Assembly: GCA_034189325.1 (NCBI GenBank)
Contig: JAXHUM010000084.1
Span: forward strand, 1 to 53,369
Source: JAXHUM01 sp034189325
GTDB lineage: Bacteria; Desulfobacterota; DSM-4660; Desulfatiglandales; Desulfatiglandaceae
Length of the DNA stretch: 53,369 nucleotides
Direction: 5' to 3'
The first letter of the stretch is position 1; every line of letters starts with the position of its first letter. The notes beneath the pieces were generated by a model, which was not told the origin of the DNA, made no database searches, and saw only the letters and a list, made by a program, of their open reading frames with translations. The position numbers and the translations under genes were made by a program. Shown here piece after piece: positions 27,147-35,731 of the stretch.

Positions 27147-27840
27147 TTTTAGTACCGTCAGTCCCTTAAAAATCCTCGACCATTCCGTTCAAAGAGGATT
27201 GGGTGCCGGAAATCTTGGCGTTCTTGTTGCCAGGGCCGGAGTTGGGAAGACCGCCTGTCTCATACAGATCGCCCTTGATAAGATTCTCCGCAACGAAAAA
27301 TTGGTACACGTATCTCTTGAAGAGGGTCCCGAAAAGGTGATATCATATTATAGGGTGCTTTTGGGTGAGCAGACGAAGTCGTTAAATCGAGCCGATGAGA
27401 GTGAGGCCCATGCCCTGGTCGAAGCGAATAGAATGATTCTGGCCTTTATGAATCAGAGTTTTGATATAAAGCGTCTCCTCGCCAATCTAAAAAATCTGAG
27501 AGAGTCGCTCCAGTTCCAGGCCCGTTCACTCATTATTGATGGACTTGATTTCAAAAGTGGAGGAAAGCCCCTTTTTCAGGGTCTCAAAGAGATCGCTGCC
27601 GAATTCCAGTTGGAAGTGTGGCTTTCGGCCCTGTCTCATCGCCATATCAACGATGTCAATGAAAGGGGGGTACCCTATCCCTGTCATGAATTTGAGGAGT
27701 TTTTTAGCATTATTATCCAGCTACAACCACAGGCCGAAGGGGTCTTTTTGAGACTGCTGAAGGATCATGACAGCACTGAGATCTCGAAAACATTGATTAG
27801 GCTTGATCCGAATACCTTTCTGGTTTCGGAGAAGACCTGA
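27139..27840 (+). CDS. KaiC/RecA-like P-loop ATPase of unknown role
   Basis: A 233-residue single-domain P-loop protein of the RecA/KaiC type. ARAGVGKT (residues 31-38) is Walker A, VHVSLEEGPEKVISYY matches the KaiC-type strand with acidic residues, SLIIDGLDF (about 131-139) is Walker B, and LSALSHRH holds a sensor-like His. There is no second KaiC domain and no DNA-binding module. Its ATG overlaps the end of EF-G by 8 nt, so it is translated with it. I do not know a described function for this pairing. Confidence 0.75.
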   Translation: MSDFSTVSPLKILDHSVQRGLGAGNLGVLVARAGVGKTACLIQIALDKILRNEKLVHVSLEEGPEKVISYYRVLLGEQTKSLNRADESEAHALVEANRMILAFMNQSFDIKRLLANLKNLRESLQFQARSLIIDGLDFKSGGKPLFQGLKEIAAEFQLEVWLSALSHRHINDVNERGVPYPCHEFEEFFSIIIQLQPQAEGVFLRLLKDHDSTEISKTLIRLDPNTFLVSEKT

Positions 27841-27873
27841 GCGTTTCAGTAACCTTAAAAAGGGAGGATCAAA

Positions 27874-30309
27874 ATGAGCGGATTTGCAACTCAACGGACA
27901 GAAGAACTGAAGAACGATATCATCCCAAAAGGTCATGTTGTGAAAAAGATAGAAGGACGCCCGGCACAACACACGTACAGACCGGGAGTCAGGCTCTGTG
28001 TGGAGAGAGCGCGTTTCTTGACGGAGTCGTACAAACAGACAGAAGGTGAGCCTGAAGTCTTAAGACGGGCAAAAGCCTTGGCTCACATCCTTGAAAATAT
28101 GACCATCTGTATAAGGGATAATGAGCTTATCGCAGGTTACTGGGCCTCAATCCCCGAAGGATTGGTCTTTTACCCTGAATTATCGGCAAGAGAGATAGAA
28201 GAGGGCCTGGATAATGTTTTCAGGGATATCACCACAGAGGAAGAGGTTGAGGAGATCAAAGAGATCTGCGCCTACTGGGAAGGCATTTCCATAGAGGATA
28301 GGGTCTTGAAGGTTATGCCGGAGGACCTGAAGGATTATGTAAGGTTTTCAACTCGATTCAATACAATATGTACAAGCAACAATTTCAGCGCCGGCTTAGG
28401 GGTCCCCGTGCCTGATAATGAAAAATTGCTTCAATTAGGCCTGAATGGGATTATCGAGCAGATCGATAATAGGCTGGCTGAACTCAAAAAGAGCATGAAG
28501 GATATCGATACAAAGGAGTATATCGAACAACTCATTGATCTGGAGGCCATGAAAATAAGCTGTCAAGGTGTCATCCGTTTTGCCGAGAGATTCTCTCAAA
28601 AGGCGGGGGAGATGGCGGAGGCCGTAGCAGATCCACAAAGAAAGAAGGATCTGGAGAAGATCGCCGAGATCTGTGCTCACGTGCCGGCGAATCCTCCCAG
28701 GACTCTCCACGAGGCCATGCAGGCTTATGTGCTGAGTTATATCGTCGCCTACTTGATTGAATACAGGAGTCAGGGATGCGGCGCCAGGTGGGATGTCCTT
28801 TTCAGGCCTTATTACGAGAAAGACCTGGAAGAGGGCAGGATCGATAGGCGGGGGGCTCAAGAGTTGTGCGAGGCTCTCCTGATAAAAATGGAGGAGATGG
28901 GGAGGGTCCTTCCCCGCGAACAGCACGGAATCTTCAGCGGTGGGTCCATGCTTCAAAATGTCATGATTGGAGGTGTGACCAAAGATGGAGAAGATGCATG
29001 TAATGAATTGACTCACATTGTTCTTGACGCTGCCATGGCAGTCAAGAACCCATTAACCAACTTGGTTTTCAGGTATCATGACAAGGCAAACCCCGACACT
29101 ATCTCCAAGGTGATCGATTGTATTCGGGTCGGCCTCGGGTACCCGGCGATTTTCAATGATGCCTGTGCATTGGATATGATGGAGGGTTATGATATCCCCC
29201 TTGAGGAGGCCCGCAACTACACTATCCCCGCCTGCGTGGGCTGGGCTGTTACGGGAAAATTTGTTGGGGTCTATACGCCTGATCCAGGGGTTTTGAGCCT
29301 GGGAAAATGCTTTGATCTCGCCTTGAGTGAAGGTTGGGATGTCTTTACCCAGAAGCAACTTGGTTGCCGGACGCCCGATCCAATGTCCTTTACCAACACC
29401 GAGGATATTATGCAGGCCTATCTCCAGCAGGTGAGGTTTATTGCGGAGAAGATGGCCGCAATCGACGATATGGGCCAGGATATAATGAGTCAATATGTAC
29501 AACGGCCCTACTTCTCGGTCCTTTTTGACGGCAATATTGAAAAGGGGAATGCCACGAAATGTGAAAGAAAGAAATGGTCGGTCAATCCCATGATAATTAT
29601 TACGGGAACCGTTGATATTGCTGATTCTCTGGCGGCCATAAAGAAATTTGTCTTTGACGACAAAGTGCTGACATGGGAAGAGATGCTAGATGCTCTCAAG
29701 AACAACTTTGAAGGAAGGGAAGACCTCCGCCAAAGATTGTTGAAAGAGGCACCGAAATTCGGAAACGACGATGATTATGTCGATCTCCTGCTCAAAGAGG
29801 TACAGCACCGTACGCAGAAGGAAGTGGCGAAAATTGTCGGCTATTGGGACATTCCCTATACCATAGATGGGAGCATTGCCGGGGCGTACTATCCCTGGGG
29901 TCGCAAAATCGGCGCTTTTCCCAATGGGAGAATGGCAAAAGAGACTCTTGCCGACGGGAGTCTCTCACCTTATCCTGACTGGAGTACCAGCGGACCTACT
30001 GCTGTGATCAAGTCTATGAGCAAGGTGAAACCGGTATTTGCCGAACTTGCCAATCAGAGGTTTATGCCCCAATTTCTTGAGGGAGAAAATAAAGAGCAGT
30101 TTGCCGCCTACCTAAAGACATGGTCTGACATGGGAAATTACCACATCCAGTTCAATGTGGTGAACGATGAGGAGTTGCATGACGCGCAAGAACACCCGGA
30201 GAATCATGCGAATCTCACCGTAAGGGTGGCAGGTTACAGTGCCTATTTCGTGGATCTGAGCAAAGGGGTTCAGGACGAAATAATAAAACGGGTTAGTCAA
30301 TCCTTCTAA
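27874..30309 (+). CDS. Glycyl radical enzyme of the PFL2-like superfamily, substrate unknown
   Basis: A complete 811-residue glycyl radical enzyme. The C-terminal VRVAGYSAYFVDLS places the radical glycine at Gly787, and the catalytic Cys is Cys454 in NYTIPACVGWAV. Most dehydratase and decarboxylase members known to me have Cys-Val-Glu, the Glu acting as base; here the third position is Gly, so the chemistry may differ. Length is close to glycerol and choline lyases. AAAGGGAGGATCAAA precedes the start. An S-adenosylmethionine activating enzyme is required but none is in the window. The enzyme is oxygen-sensitive. A strong terminator follows. Confidence 0.92.
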   Translation: MSGFATQRTEELKNDIIPKGHVVKKIEGRPAQHTYRPGVRLCVERARFLTESYKQTEGEPEVLRRAKALAHILENMTICIRDNELIAGYWASIPEGLVFYPELSAREIEEGLDNVFRDITTEEEVEEIKEICAYWEGISIEDRVLKVMPEDLKDYVRFSTRFNTICTSNNFSAGLGVPVPDNEKLLQLGLNGIIEQIDNRLAELKKSMKDIDTKEYIEQLIDLEAMKISCQGVIRFAERFSQKAGEMAEAVADPQRKKDLEKIAEICAHVPANPPRTLHEAMQAYVLSYIVAYLIEYRSQGCGARWDVLFRPYYEKDLEEGRIDRRGAQELCEALLIKMEEMGRVLPREQHGIFSGGSMLQNVMIGGVTKDGEDACNELTHIVLDAAMAVKNPLTNLVFRYHDKANPDTISKVIDCIRVGLGYPAIFNDACALDMMEGYDIPLEEARNYTIPACVGWAVTGKFVGVYTPDPGVLSLGKCFDLALSEGWDVFTQKQLGCRTPDPMSFTNTEDIMQAYLQQVRFIAEKMAAIDDMGQDIMSQYVQRPYFSVLFDGNIEKGNATKCERKKWSVNPMIIITGTVDIADSLAAIKKFVFDDKVLTWEEMLDALKNNFEGREDLRQRLLKEAPKFGNDDDYVDLLLKEVQHRTQKEVAKIVGYWDIPYTIDGSIAGAYYPWGRKIGAFPNGRMAKETLADGSLSPYPDWSTSGPTAVIKSMSKVKPVFAELANQRFMPQFLEGENKEQFAAYLKTWSDMGNYHIQFNVVNDEELHDAQEHPENHANLTVRVAGYSAYFVDLSKGVQDEIIKRVSQSF

Positions 30310-30367
30310 GTTCTTGATTGAGAAGGAGAGTTGATAGTCGCGCAGGTCATGGCGGCCAAATATTCTT

Positions 30368-30398
30368 AAGAGGAACCTAACCGGTTCCTCTTTTCTTA
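30368..30398 (+). terminator. Intrinsic terminator after the glycyl radical enzyme gene
   Basis: AAGAGGAACC and GGTTCCTCTT form a perfect 10-bp stem with a TAACC loop, followed by TTCTTA. It marks the end of the transcription unit ending with the glycyl radical enzyme. Confidence 0.85.
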
Positions 30399-30533
30399 TA
30401 GGCAGCGCACGAGCGCATGCGGGACCAAGGCTGTTACGCTACCTGCTCGATAGGTCAACACGATAGTGCAAAAAGCTTCAGAGTCCCTGAAGCCCCATAC
30501 ATCCCTGAAGTCTTTCAAGATACCTTTAATATT

Positions 30534-31250
30534 ATGGTAAGGTTTATCAGCCTCAATTCATTTATAGCAATATACAGCATTATCATGTGCTTGTGGGTAA
30601 TTCTGCTTTCTTTCTTTGACAGGAGCGGAAGAAAAATACATTTCTTTGGTGCTGTTCCCTGGGCAAAAATCATCCTCTGGGTTTGCGGCATCAAGGTGAG
30701 AGCCGTGGGAGAGGCCAATATCGATCCCCTATTGCCTCGAATCTATATGTGTAATCATCAGAGCTATTTTGATATCTTGGCGTTGCTGGCCTATTTGCCG
30801 GTTGATTTCAAATTCATCATGAAGCAAGAGTTGATGAAGATTCCTTTACTCGGATTCTGCATGAAGAGGGCCGGCTATATCAGTATTTCAAGAGAAGATC
30901 CGAGAAAGGCAATAAAGGGGATGAAAGAAGCCGCAGAAAAGGCACGGGAGGGGATTTCCATACTTATCTTCCCCGAGGGAACCCGAAGCGTTGACGGCAG
31001 GCTTCAAGATTTCAAGAAAGGGGGATTCAACCTTGCCTTGAAATCGGGCTGTGACATTGTCCCTGTCACAATCAAGAATAGTTATCGCATTGTGCCGAAA
31101 GGGAGTCTCAGAATCAACCGAGGTTCCTTTGAGATTCATTTTGCTCGGCCCATTCCTCTCGGCTCCTATAGTAAGAGAAACATCGTCGAGTTGATGGAGA
31201 GGGTCAAAGGCGTCATGTCCGGCCGGATTAATGGAGAAGGCATTGGCTGA
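30534..31250 (+). CDS. 1-acyl-sn-glycerol-3-phosphate acyltransferase (PlsC family)
   Basis: A membrane-associated acyltransferase that converts lysophosphatidate to phosphatidate in phospholipid synthesis. One N-terminal membrane segment (SFIAIYSIIMCLWVILL), then the catalytic NHQSYFD (HX4D, His75-Asp80), then the glycerophosphate-binding FPEGTRS near residue 146, and a third motif around VPVTIKNS. The frame is open to 30417 but those 39 residues are not PlsC-like; the ATG at 30534 gives 238 residues, the usual size. Neither start has a clear ribosome site, so the N-terminus is uncertain. Confidence 0.85.
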   Translation: MVRFISLNSFIAIYSIIMCLWVILLSFFDRSGRKIHFFGAVPWAKIILWVCGIKVRAVGEANIDPLLPRIYMCNHQSYFDILALLAYLPVDFKFIMKQELMKIPLLGFCMKRAGYISISREDPRKAIKGMKEAAEKAREGISILIFPEGTRSVDGRLQDFKKGGFNLALKSGCDIVPVTIKNSYRIVPKGSLRINRGSFEIHFARPIPLGSYSKRNIVELMERVKGVMSGRINGEGIG

Positions 31251-31308
31251 CGCGACTCCCGAGGCGTGCCGCGGCAATGGAAGTTGCAGAGCGGGAAGGG
31301 GACTTACA

Positions 31309-32181
31309 GTGACCGGTGAAAGACCCAACCACTTAAAAGAAAGGACTTCATCCTATCCACGGTCCAGTATAGGACGGTTCAGCGCGTGGATTCCTATCCT
31401 GGTGATTGCCATACCCATGAACCTTATTGTTTGTATGGATACGCAGGCCTATATCATGCCTATCGAACAGCTCGCAGGATTGATGGGAGAGAATTTCTCA
31501 GGGAACGACACATTTATCGTCACCCAAACAAGCCGTTTGATTAACGCGGAAGATGGTTCCGAGGCCTTGGTTTGGGAGGAAAAAATATCGGCAAAATCCC
31601 CTCACTTCATTCGATCGGCGATAACGGGCCGTCCCGGAACAGACAAGCTCTCTCCGGATGGTGTTGGTGTGGATCCGCCGGTAATAGATGCTTCTTTTTA
31701 CAGATTGTTTATGGCCAATGATAAAACCCGTCTCATCGCGCTTCTCTCAGAGATGGGTATCAATACGGAAGTTGTATCCTTCACCCGTCTGGAGGGAATC
31801 ATCGGCTATAGGGTGGGCAACAAATACGGCAATGATCCGATCCTTATCATCGAAAAAGAACGATTTCTCCCACTCTTTCTGAGGTACAGATACCTGAGAG
31901 ATTCGGAATGGAAAACCGTGAGCGTGAAATTTGATGATTACCGGACGAGGCTGAAGAGATGGTTTCCGGGTAAGATCAACCTGTTCCTTGGAGAGGAGTT
32001 CGATGTCAAGTCCGTGGTCACGGGAGTGCAGGTCAATATTCCTCTTGAAGATTCGCTGTTTGAGGGGGGAGAAGAACCGGGAATGGATGGAGACTCTCGG
32101 CATGAGCAGGGAGTGTTAAAAGACAGGCCCCTTCAAGAAATGATCAAGACATTGAGAGAGAAATATGGAACGGATCAATGA
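31309..32181 (+). CDS. Exported protein of unknown function
   Basis: About 290 residues from a GTG at 31309, chosen because AAGGGGACTTACA precedes it; the frame is open to an ATG at 31231 that overlaps plsC. A basic N-region is followed by a hydrophobic stretch (WIPILVIAIPMNLIVC) that can serve as signal peptide or anchor. The mature part is soluble, beta-rich, with TQTSRLINAEDGSEALVWEEKI and later ILIIEKERFLPLFLRYRY, a pattern somewhat like LolA-type lipid or lipoprotein carriers, though I cannot confirm that. It follows plsC closely, so an envelope role is plausible. Confidence 0.65.
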   Translation: MTGERPNHLKERTSSYPRSSIGRFSAWIPILVIAIPMNLIVCMDTQAYIMPIEQLAGLMGENFSGNDTFIVTQTSRLINAEDGSEALVWEEKISAKSPHFIRSAITGRPGTDKLSPDGVGVDPPVIDASFYRLFMANDKTRLIALLSEMGINTEVVSFTRLEGIIGYRVGNKYGNDPILIIEKERFLPLFLRYRYLRDSEWKTVSVKFDDYRTRLKRWFPGKINLFLGEEFDVKSVVTGVQVNIPLEDSLFEGGEEPGMDGDSRHEQGVLKDRPLQEMIKTLREKYGTDQ

Positions 32182-32220
32182 GAGGGCCCATGAAGGTATC
32201 GCAATAGTCTAAAAAAACTC

Positions 32221-32249
32221 TTGACATGTTAAATGGGATTGTTTAGAGT
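32221..32249 (+). promoter_or_regulatory. Promoter of the branched-chain amino acid operon
   Basis: Consensus -35 TTGACA (32221-32226), a 17-nt spacer, and -10 TAGAGT (32244-32249, 4 of 6). Transcription would start near 32256, about 28 nt ahead of the leader peptide ATG. Confidence 0.75.
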
Positions 32250-32283
32250 ATTTTATTAAATTAAAAACGAGCACGATTTTATT

Positions 32284-32400
32284 ATGATTACTATGAACCG
32301 CAACATTATCGTCATTATCGCCGCAATAGGGCTCCTCCAATCCCTATTGCTTCTCCTTGTTTTGGGCAAGCTTCCACGCCCGGGCCTGATAATGACATAG
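32284..32400 (+). CDS. Leader peptide of the cimA-leu-ilv operon, rich in Ile, Val and Leu
   Basis: A 38-codon frame starting at ATG 32284 (a second ATG is at 32293). It encodes 7 Ile, 2 Val and 10 Leu; between residues 8 and 27, 15 of 20 are branched-chain: IIVIIAAIGLL, then LLLLLVL. It ends at TAG 32398-32400, shortly before a strong terminator. This is the layout of ilv/leu leader peptides: scarcity of charged tRNA for Ile, Val or Leu stalls the ribosome on these codons and prevents termination. The ribosome site is weak. A 9-bp hairpin (GCAATAGGG with CCCTATTGC) lies inside the coding part at 32323-32350. Confidence 0.85.
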   Translation: MITMNRNIIVIIAAIGLLQSLLLLLVLGKLPRPGLIMT

Positions 32401-32455
32401 TTTGTTCATTCGATTAGAAACCGTTATCAGGCCAGCCTGATAACGGTTTTTTTTT
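32383..32455 (+). terminator. Transcription attenuator with competing antiterminator
   Basis: Terminator: AAACCGTTATCAGG (32418-32431) and CCTGATAACGGTTT (32436-32449) form a perfect 14-bp stem with a 4-nt loop, followed by a run of T to 32455. Antiterminator: GGCCTGATAA (32383-32392), within the last leader codons, is perfectly complementary to TTATCAGGCC (32424-32433), so it can capture the terminator's left arm. A ribosome stalled on the Leu/Val codons leaves 32383-32392 free (read-through); one that reaches the stop codon covers it (termination). Confidence 0.9.
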
Positions 32456-32475
32456 GCAGAAAAGGCGGTGAGACC

Positions 32476-34038
32476 ATGTCCAGGCACATAGCCATTTATG
32501 ATACGACCTTGAGAGATGGAACACAGGGTGAGCAGGTAAACCTTTCTGCCGAAGATAAACTTCGAATAGCCCACAAGCTCGACGAGTTCGGAATGAAATA
32601 TGTCGAGGGTGGATGGCCTGACTCTAATCCCAAGGATGCCCGGTTTTTTGAAATGGCTCGTAAAACGGTCTTTCAGAACGCAAACATCGTTGCTTTTGGA
32701 AGCACCCGGTTGGCAGGCACCCGCACGGAAAATGCCCCGAATCTGGCGGCACTTTTGAGTACGGAAACTGAGACTGTCGCCATATTCGGCAAGAGTTGGG
32801 ATTTTCAGGTCTCCGAGATCCTTGAGGTGAGTCTGGAAGAAAATCGCTCCATGATCTATGAATCGATCGCCTACCTGAAGAGGGCGGACCGGGAAGTGAT
32901 CTACGACGCGGAGCATTTCTTTGATGGATACAGGCATAACCCCGAATATGCCCTCAAGACGTTGGATGCAGCCCAAGAGGGGGGCGCTGATATGATCGTT
33001 TTGTGTGACACCAACGGGGGCAGCATGCCAGGGGATATCCTGAGGGCCTTTCAGGATGTCACGGCCCACTGTACGGTCCCTCTGGGAATCCACGCGCACA
33101 ACGACTGTGGATTGGCCCTTGCCAATTCACTCGTGGCGGTTGAAGCAGGAGCCTCAATAGTCCAGGGGACGATTAATGGATATGGGGAAAGATGTGGAAA
33201 TGTGGACCTGATATCATTGATCGGCAATCTCCAACTCAAGATGGAGTACCGATGTGTTCCGCCGCAGAAGCTGCAGCAACTCACAGAGCTTTCCCGTTTT
33301 GTGAGTGGAGTCGCCAATGTCCCGCCCTTTAACCAAAGACCTTTTGTAGGGCGAAGTGCTTTCGCCCATAAGGCGGGCGTACATGTGAGCGCGATCCAGA
33401 AGAGTCCTGTTGCTTATGAACATATTGATCCGAAACAGGTCGGTAACAGACGACGTGTGCTTGTCTCCGACCTTTCTGGAAAAAGCAATATCGAGTACAA
33501 AAGCCGGGAACTGGGAATCAAGCTGGACCAAAATGGAGAGGAGAGTCGAAAGATAGTCAGCAAAATAAAAAAAATGGAAGACCAAGGATACCAGTTTGAT
33601 TCTGCGGAAGGATCCTTGGAACTCCTGATCAAAAAGATAACCGGTCAATTCAAAGAACCCTTTGTCCTTGAATCATTAAGGGTGACCATTGAGAAAAATC
33701 GGTCAACCCCGAGTACCTCCCACGCGACCATCAAGATTTCAGTAGGTCAAGAGGAAGAGATCACAGCGGCCGAAGGGGTCGGTCCTGTCAACGCCCTTGA
33801 TAATGCCCTGAGAAAGGCACTGACCAAGTTTTTTCCGGAAATTAAGGAGATGGGGCTTGTAGATTTCAAGGTGCGAGTCATTGACGGCAGCGATGCAACG
33901 GCCGCCAAGGTAAGGGTTCAGATAGAATCGAGGGATACCGGTGAAATATGGTCTACCATAGGCGTTTCGGAAAATATCATTGAAGCAAGTTGGCAGGCAC
34001 TCGTGGATAGTGTGCAATACAGGCTCTCAAAATCGTGA
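32476..34038 (+). CDS. cimA: (R)-citramalate synthase
   Basis: Condenses pyruvate and acetyl-CoA to (R)-citramalate, the first step of the threonine-independent route to isoleucine. The 520-residue protein opens with AIYDTTLRDGTQGEQVNLS, the metal and substrate signature of the isopropylmalate/citramalate/homocitrate synthase family, with VEGGWPDSNPKD close to the WPGSNPKD form typical of this citramalate synthase subtype. A TIM barrel to about residue 280 precedes an allosteric LeuA dimer domain at the end, likely the isoleucine sensor. First structural gene after the attenuator, AAGGCGGTGA upstream. A separate leuA follows, supporting the role split. Confidence 0.92.
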   Translation: MSRHIAIYDTTLRDGTQGEQVNLSAEDKLRIAHKLDEFGMKYVEGGWPDSNPKDARFFEMARKTVFQNANIVAFGSTRLAGTRTENAPNLAALLSTETETVAIFGKSWDFQVSEILEVSLEENRSMIYESIAYLKRADREVIYDAEHFFDGYRHNPEYALKTLDAAQEGGADMIVLCDTNGGSMPGDILRAFQDVTAHCTVPLGIHAHNDCGLALANSLVAVEAGASIVQGTINGYGERCGNVDLISLIGNLQLKMEYRCVPPQKLQQLTELSRFVSGVANVPPFNQRPFVGRSAFAHKAGVHVSAIQKSPVAYEHIDPKQVGNRRRVLVSDLSGKSNIEYKSRELGIKLDQNGEESRKIVSKIKKMEDQGYQFDSAEGSLELLIKKITGQFKEPFVLESLRVTIEKNRSTPSTSHATIKISVGQEEEITAAEGVGPVNALDNALRKALTKFFPEIKEMGLVDFKVRVIDGSDATAAKVRVQIESRDTGEIWSTIGVSENIIEASWQALVDSVQYRLSKS

Positions 34039-34054
34039 AAGGATAGGAAGGAAA

Positions 34055-34147
34055 ATGATGGAATGTAGGGGAGGCAAAATCGTCGCAGATTCTCTGTCAA
34101 GAGAGCATCTGCGACGTACCCTTGAGAATAATCTCGTCAGTGGTTGA
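34055..34147 (+). other. Stem-loop and possible mini-ORF between cimA and leuA
   Basis: CGTCGCAGAT (34081-34090) and ATCTGCGACG (34107-34116) form a perfect 10-bp stem, extended by TCTCT/AGAGA around a GTCA loop. No U-run follows, so it is not an intrinsic terminator. The hairpin lies inside a 30-codon frame (34055-34147) preceded by GGAAGGAAA; its product is not branched-chain-rich. Either a message-stability element or an unusual leader. Confidence 0.4.
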
Positions 34148-34204
34148 GTGTGAACGGTAAGCCGATACCGAAAATCGGAACAACAAAAAAAAGGAGATTA
34201 TTCC

Positions 34205-35731
34205 ATGAACGATCGAGTAGTTATTTTTGATACGACCCTCAGGGACGGTGAGCAGTCGCCCGGAGCCACTATGAACGCAGCTGAAAAGATGCGACTGGCC
34301 ATGCAACTGGAAAGACTGGGCGTTGACGCCATTGAGGCGGGGTTTCCTGCTTCCTCCCCAGGCGATCATGAGGCAGTGACATTGATCGCCCATAAGCTTG
34401 AGAAGACAGAGGTAACCGCCCTTGCCAGGACCTCGAAGGATGATATCGACCAGGCATGGGCAGCGATTAAGGATGCTGTCAAGCCAAGGATTCATACCTT
34501 TATCGCTCTGTCCGACATCCACCTTGAACACAAACTGAATATGACTCGTGAGGAGGCCCTCAAGGAGGCTGTTGAGGCTGTTAGGTATGCCAAGTCTTTT
34601 ACGGATAATGTAGAGTTTTCCTCGGAAGACGGCACCCGAACCGATAGGGATTTCATCTGTAAGGCATTTGAAGCGGTCATTGAGGCGGGAGCAACGACCG
34701 TCAATCTCCCGGACACGGTGGGTTACAGGTTGCCTGACGAGTATTCAGAGTTAATCACTTATGTTCGGCAACACACGCCCAACATTCACAAGGCGATTCT
34801 CAGCGTCCATTGCCATAACGACCTTGGCCTCGCAACAGCCAATACCCTGGCCGGAATCAGGGCCGGGGCCCGTCAGGCCGAAGTGACCATTAACGGCATA
34901 GGGGAAAGAGCGGGGAATACCTCTCTCGAAGAGGTGGTTATGGGCCTCCATACCCGCAGGGCAAATCTCGGGCTTACCACGAATATCAAAACAGAGGAAA
35001 TCTATCCATCCAGTCGTTTGGTCAGCATGATAACCGGTATTGTGGTGCAGCCGAACAAGGCGGTGGTAGGGGCCAATGCCTTTGCCCATGAGGCGGGCAT
35101 ACACCAGGACGGTGTCCTCAAGAATCCAATGACCTACGAGATTATGAAACCCGAGATTGTCGGCCTTTCCAGCAACAAACTCGTCATGGGAAAACACTCG
35201 GGCCGACATGCCTTTAAAAATCGCTTGGCCGATATGGGGTATGACCTGGAAAAGAAGGATCTCAATCGCCTGTTCAAAAAGTTCAAGGAATTGGCGGATA
35301 AGAGAAAGGAGATCCTCGACGAAGATATTGAGGCCCTGGTTGCGGAAGAAATATTACGAATTCCGGACACCTATAAGCTAGACTACCTGAACGTCGTCAG
35401 CGGTACCATGGCTGTTCCTACGGCAACCGTCAAAATGCGGGTCAGAGATGAAGATCTGCAGGAAGCGGGTTTCGGCGTCGGACCTATTGACGCGACTTTC
35501 AACACGATTGCCAAGATGACAGGTACGGAATCAGAGCTCCTCCGTTTCTCGGTCAATGCGATCAGCGGGGGAATGGACGCCCAGGGAGAGGTCACCGTCA
35601 GGCTGAAAAGAAACGGCTTCGTCGCCCTGGGTAAAGGTGCCGACCCGGACATTATCACGGCAAGTGCCAAAGCCTTTATCAATGGCCTGAACCGTCTTGA
35701 ATACATGGAAAAAAACCCTCCCCAAGATTGA
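34205..35731 (+). CDS. leuA: 2-isopropylmalate synthase
   Basis: Condenses 2-oxoisovalerate with acetyl-CoA, committing carbon to leucine. A 508-residue protein: VVIFDTTLRDGEQSPGATM at the N-terminus, EAGFPASSPGD, HCHNDLGLATANT and GIGERAGNTSLEEV in the barrel, NAFAHEAGIHQDG before the linker, and a C-terminal LeuA regulatory domain where leucine normally binds. AAGGAG with normal spacing precedes the ATG at 34205. It is clearly distinct from the upstream cimA. Confidence 0.95.
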   Translation: MNDRVVIFDTTLRDGEQSPGATMNAAEKMRLAMQLERLGVDAIEAGFPASSPGDHEAVTLIAHKLEKTEVTALARTSKDDIDQAWAAIKDAVKPRIHTFIALSDIHLEHKLNMTREEALKEAVEAVRYAKSFTDNVEFSSEDGTRTDRDFICKAFEAVIEAGATTVNLPDTVGYRLPDEYSELITYVRQHTPNIHKAILSVHCHNDLGLATANTLAGIRAGARQAEVTINGIGERAGNTSLEEVVMGLHTRRANLGLTTNIKTEEIYPSSRLVSMITGIVVQPNKAVVGANAFAHEAGIHQDGVLKNPMTYEIMKPEIVGLSSNKLVMGKHSGRHAFKNRLADMGYDLEKKDLNRLFKKFKELADKRKEILDEDIEALVAEEILRIPDTYKLDYLNVVSGTMAVPTATVKMRVRDEDLQEAGFGVGPIDATFNTIAKMTGTESELLRFSVNAISGGMDAQGEVTVRLKRNGFVALGKGADPDIITASAKAFINGLNRLEYMEKNPPQD

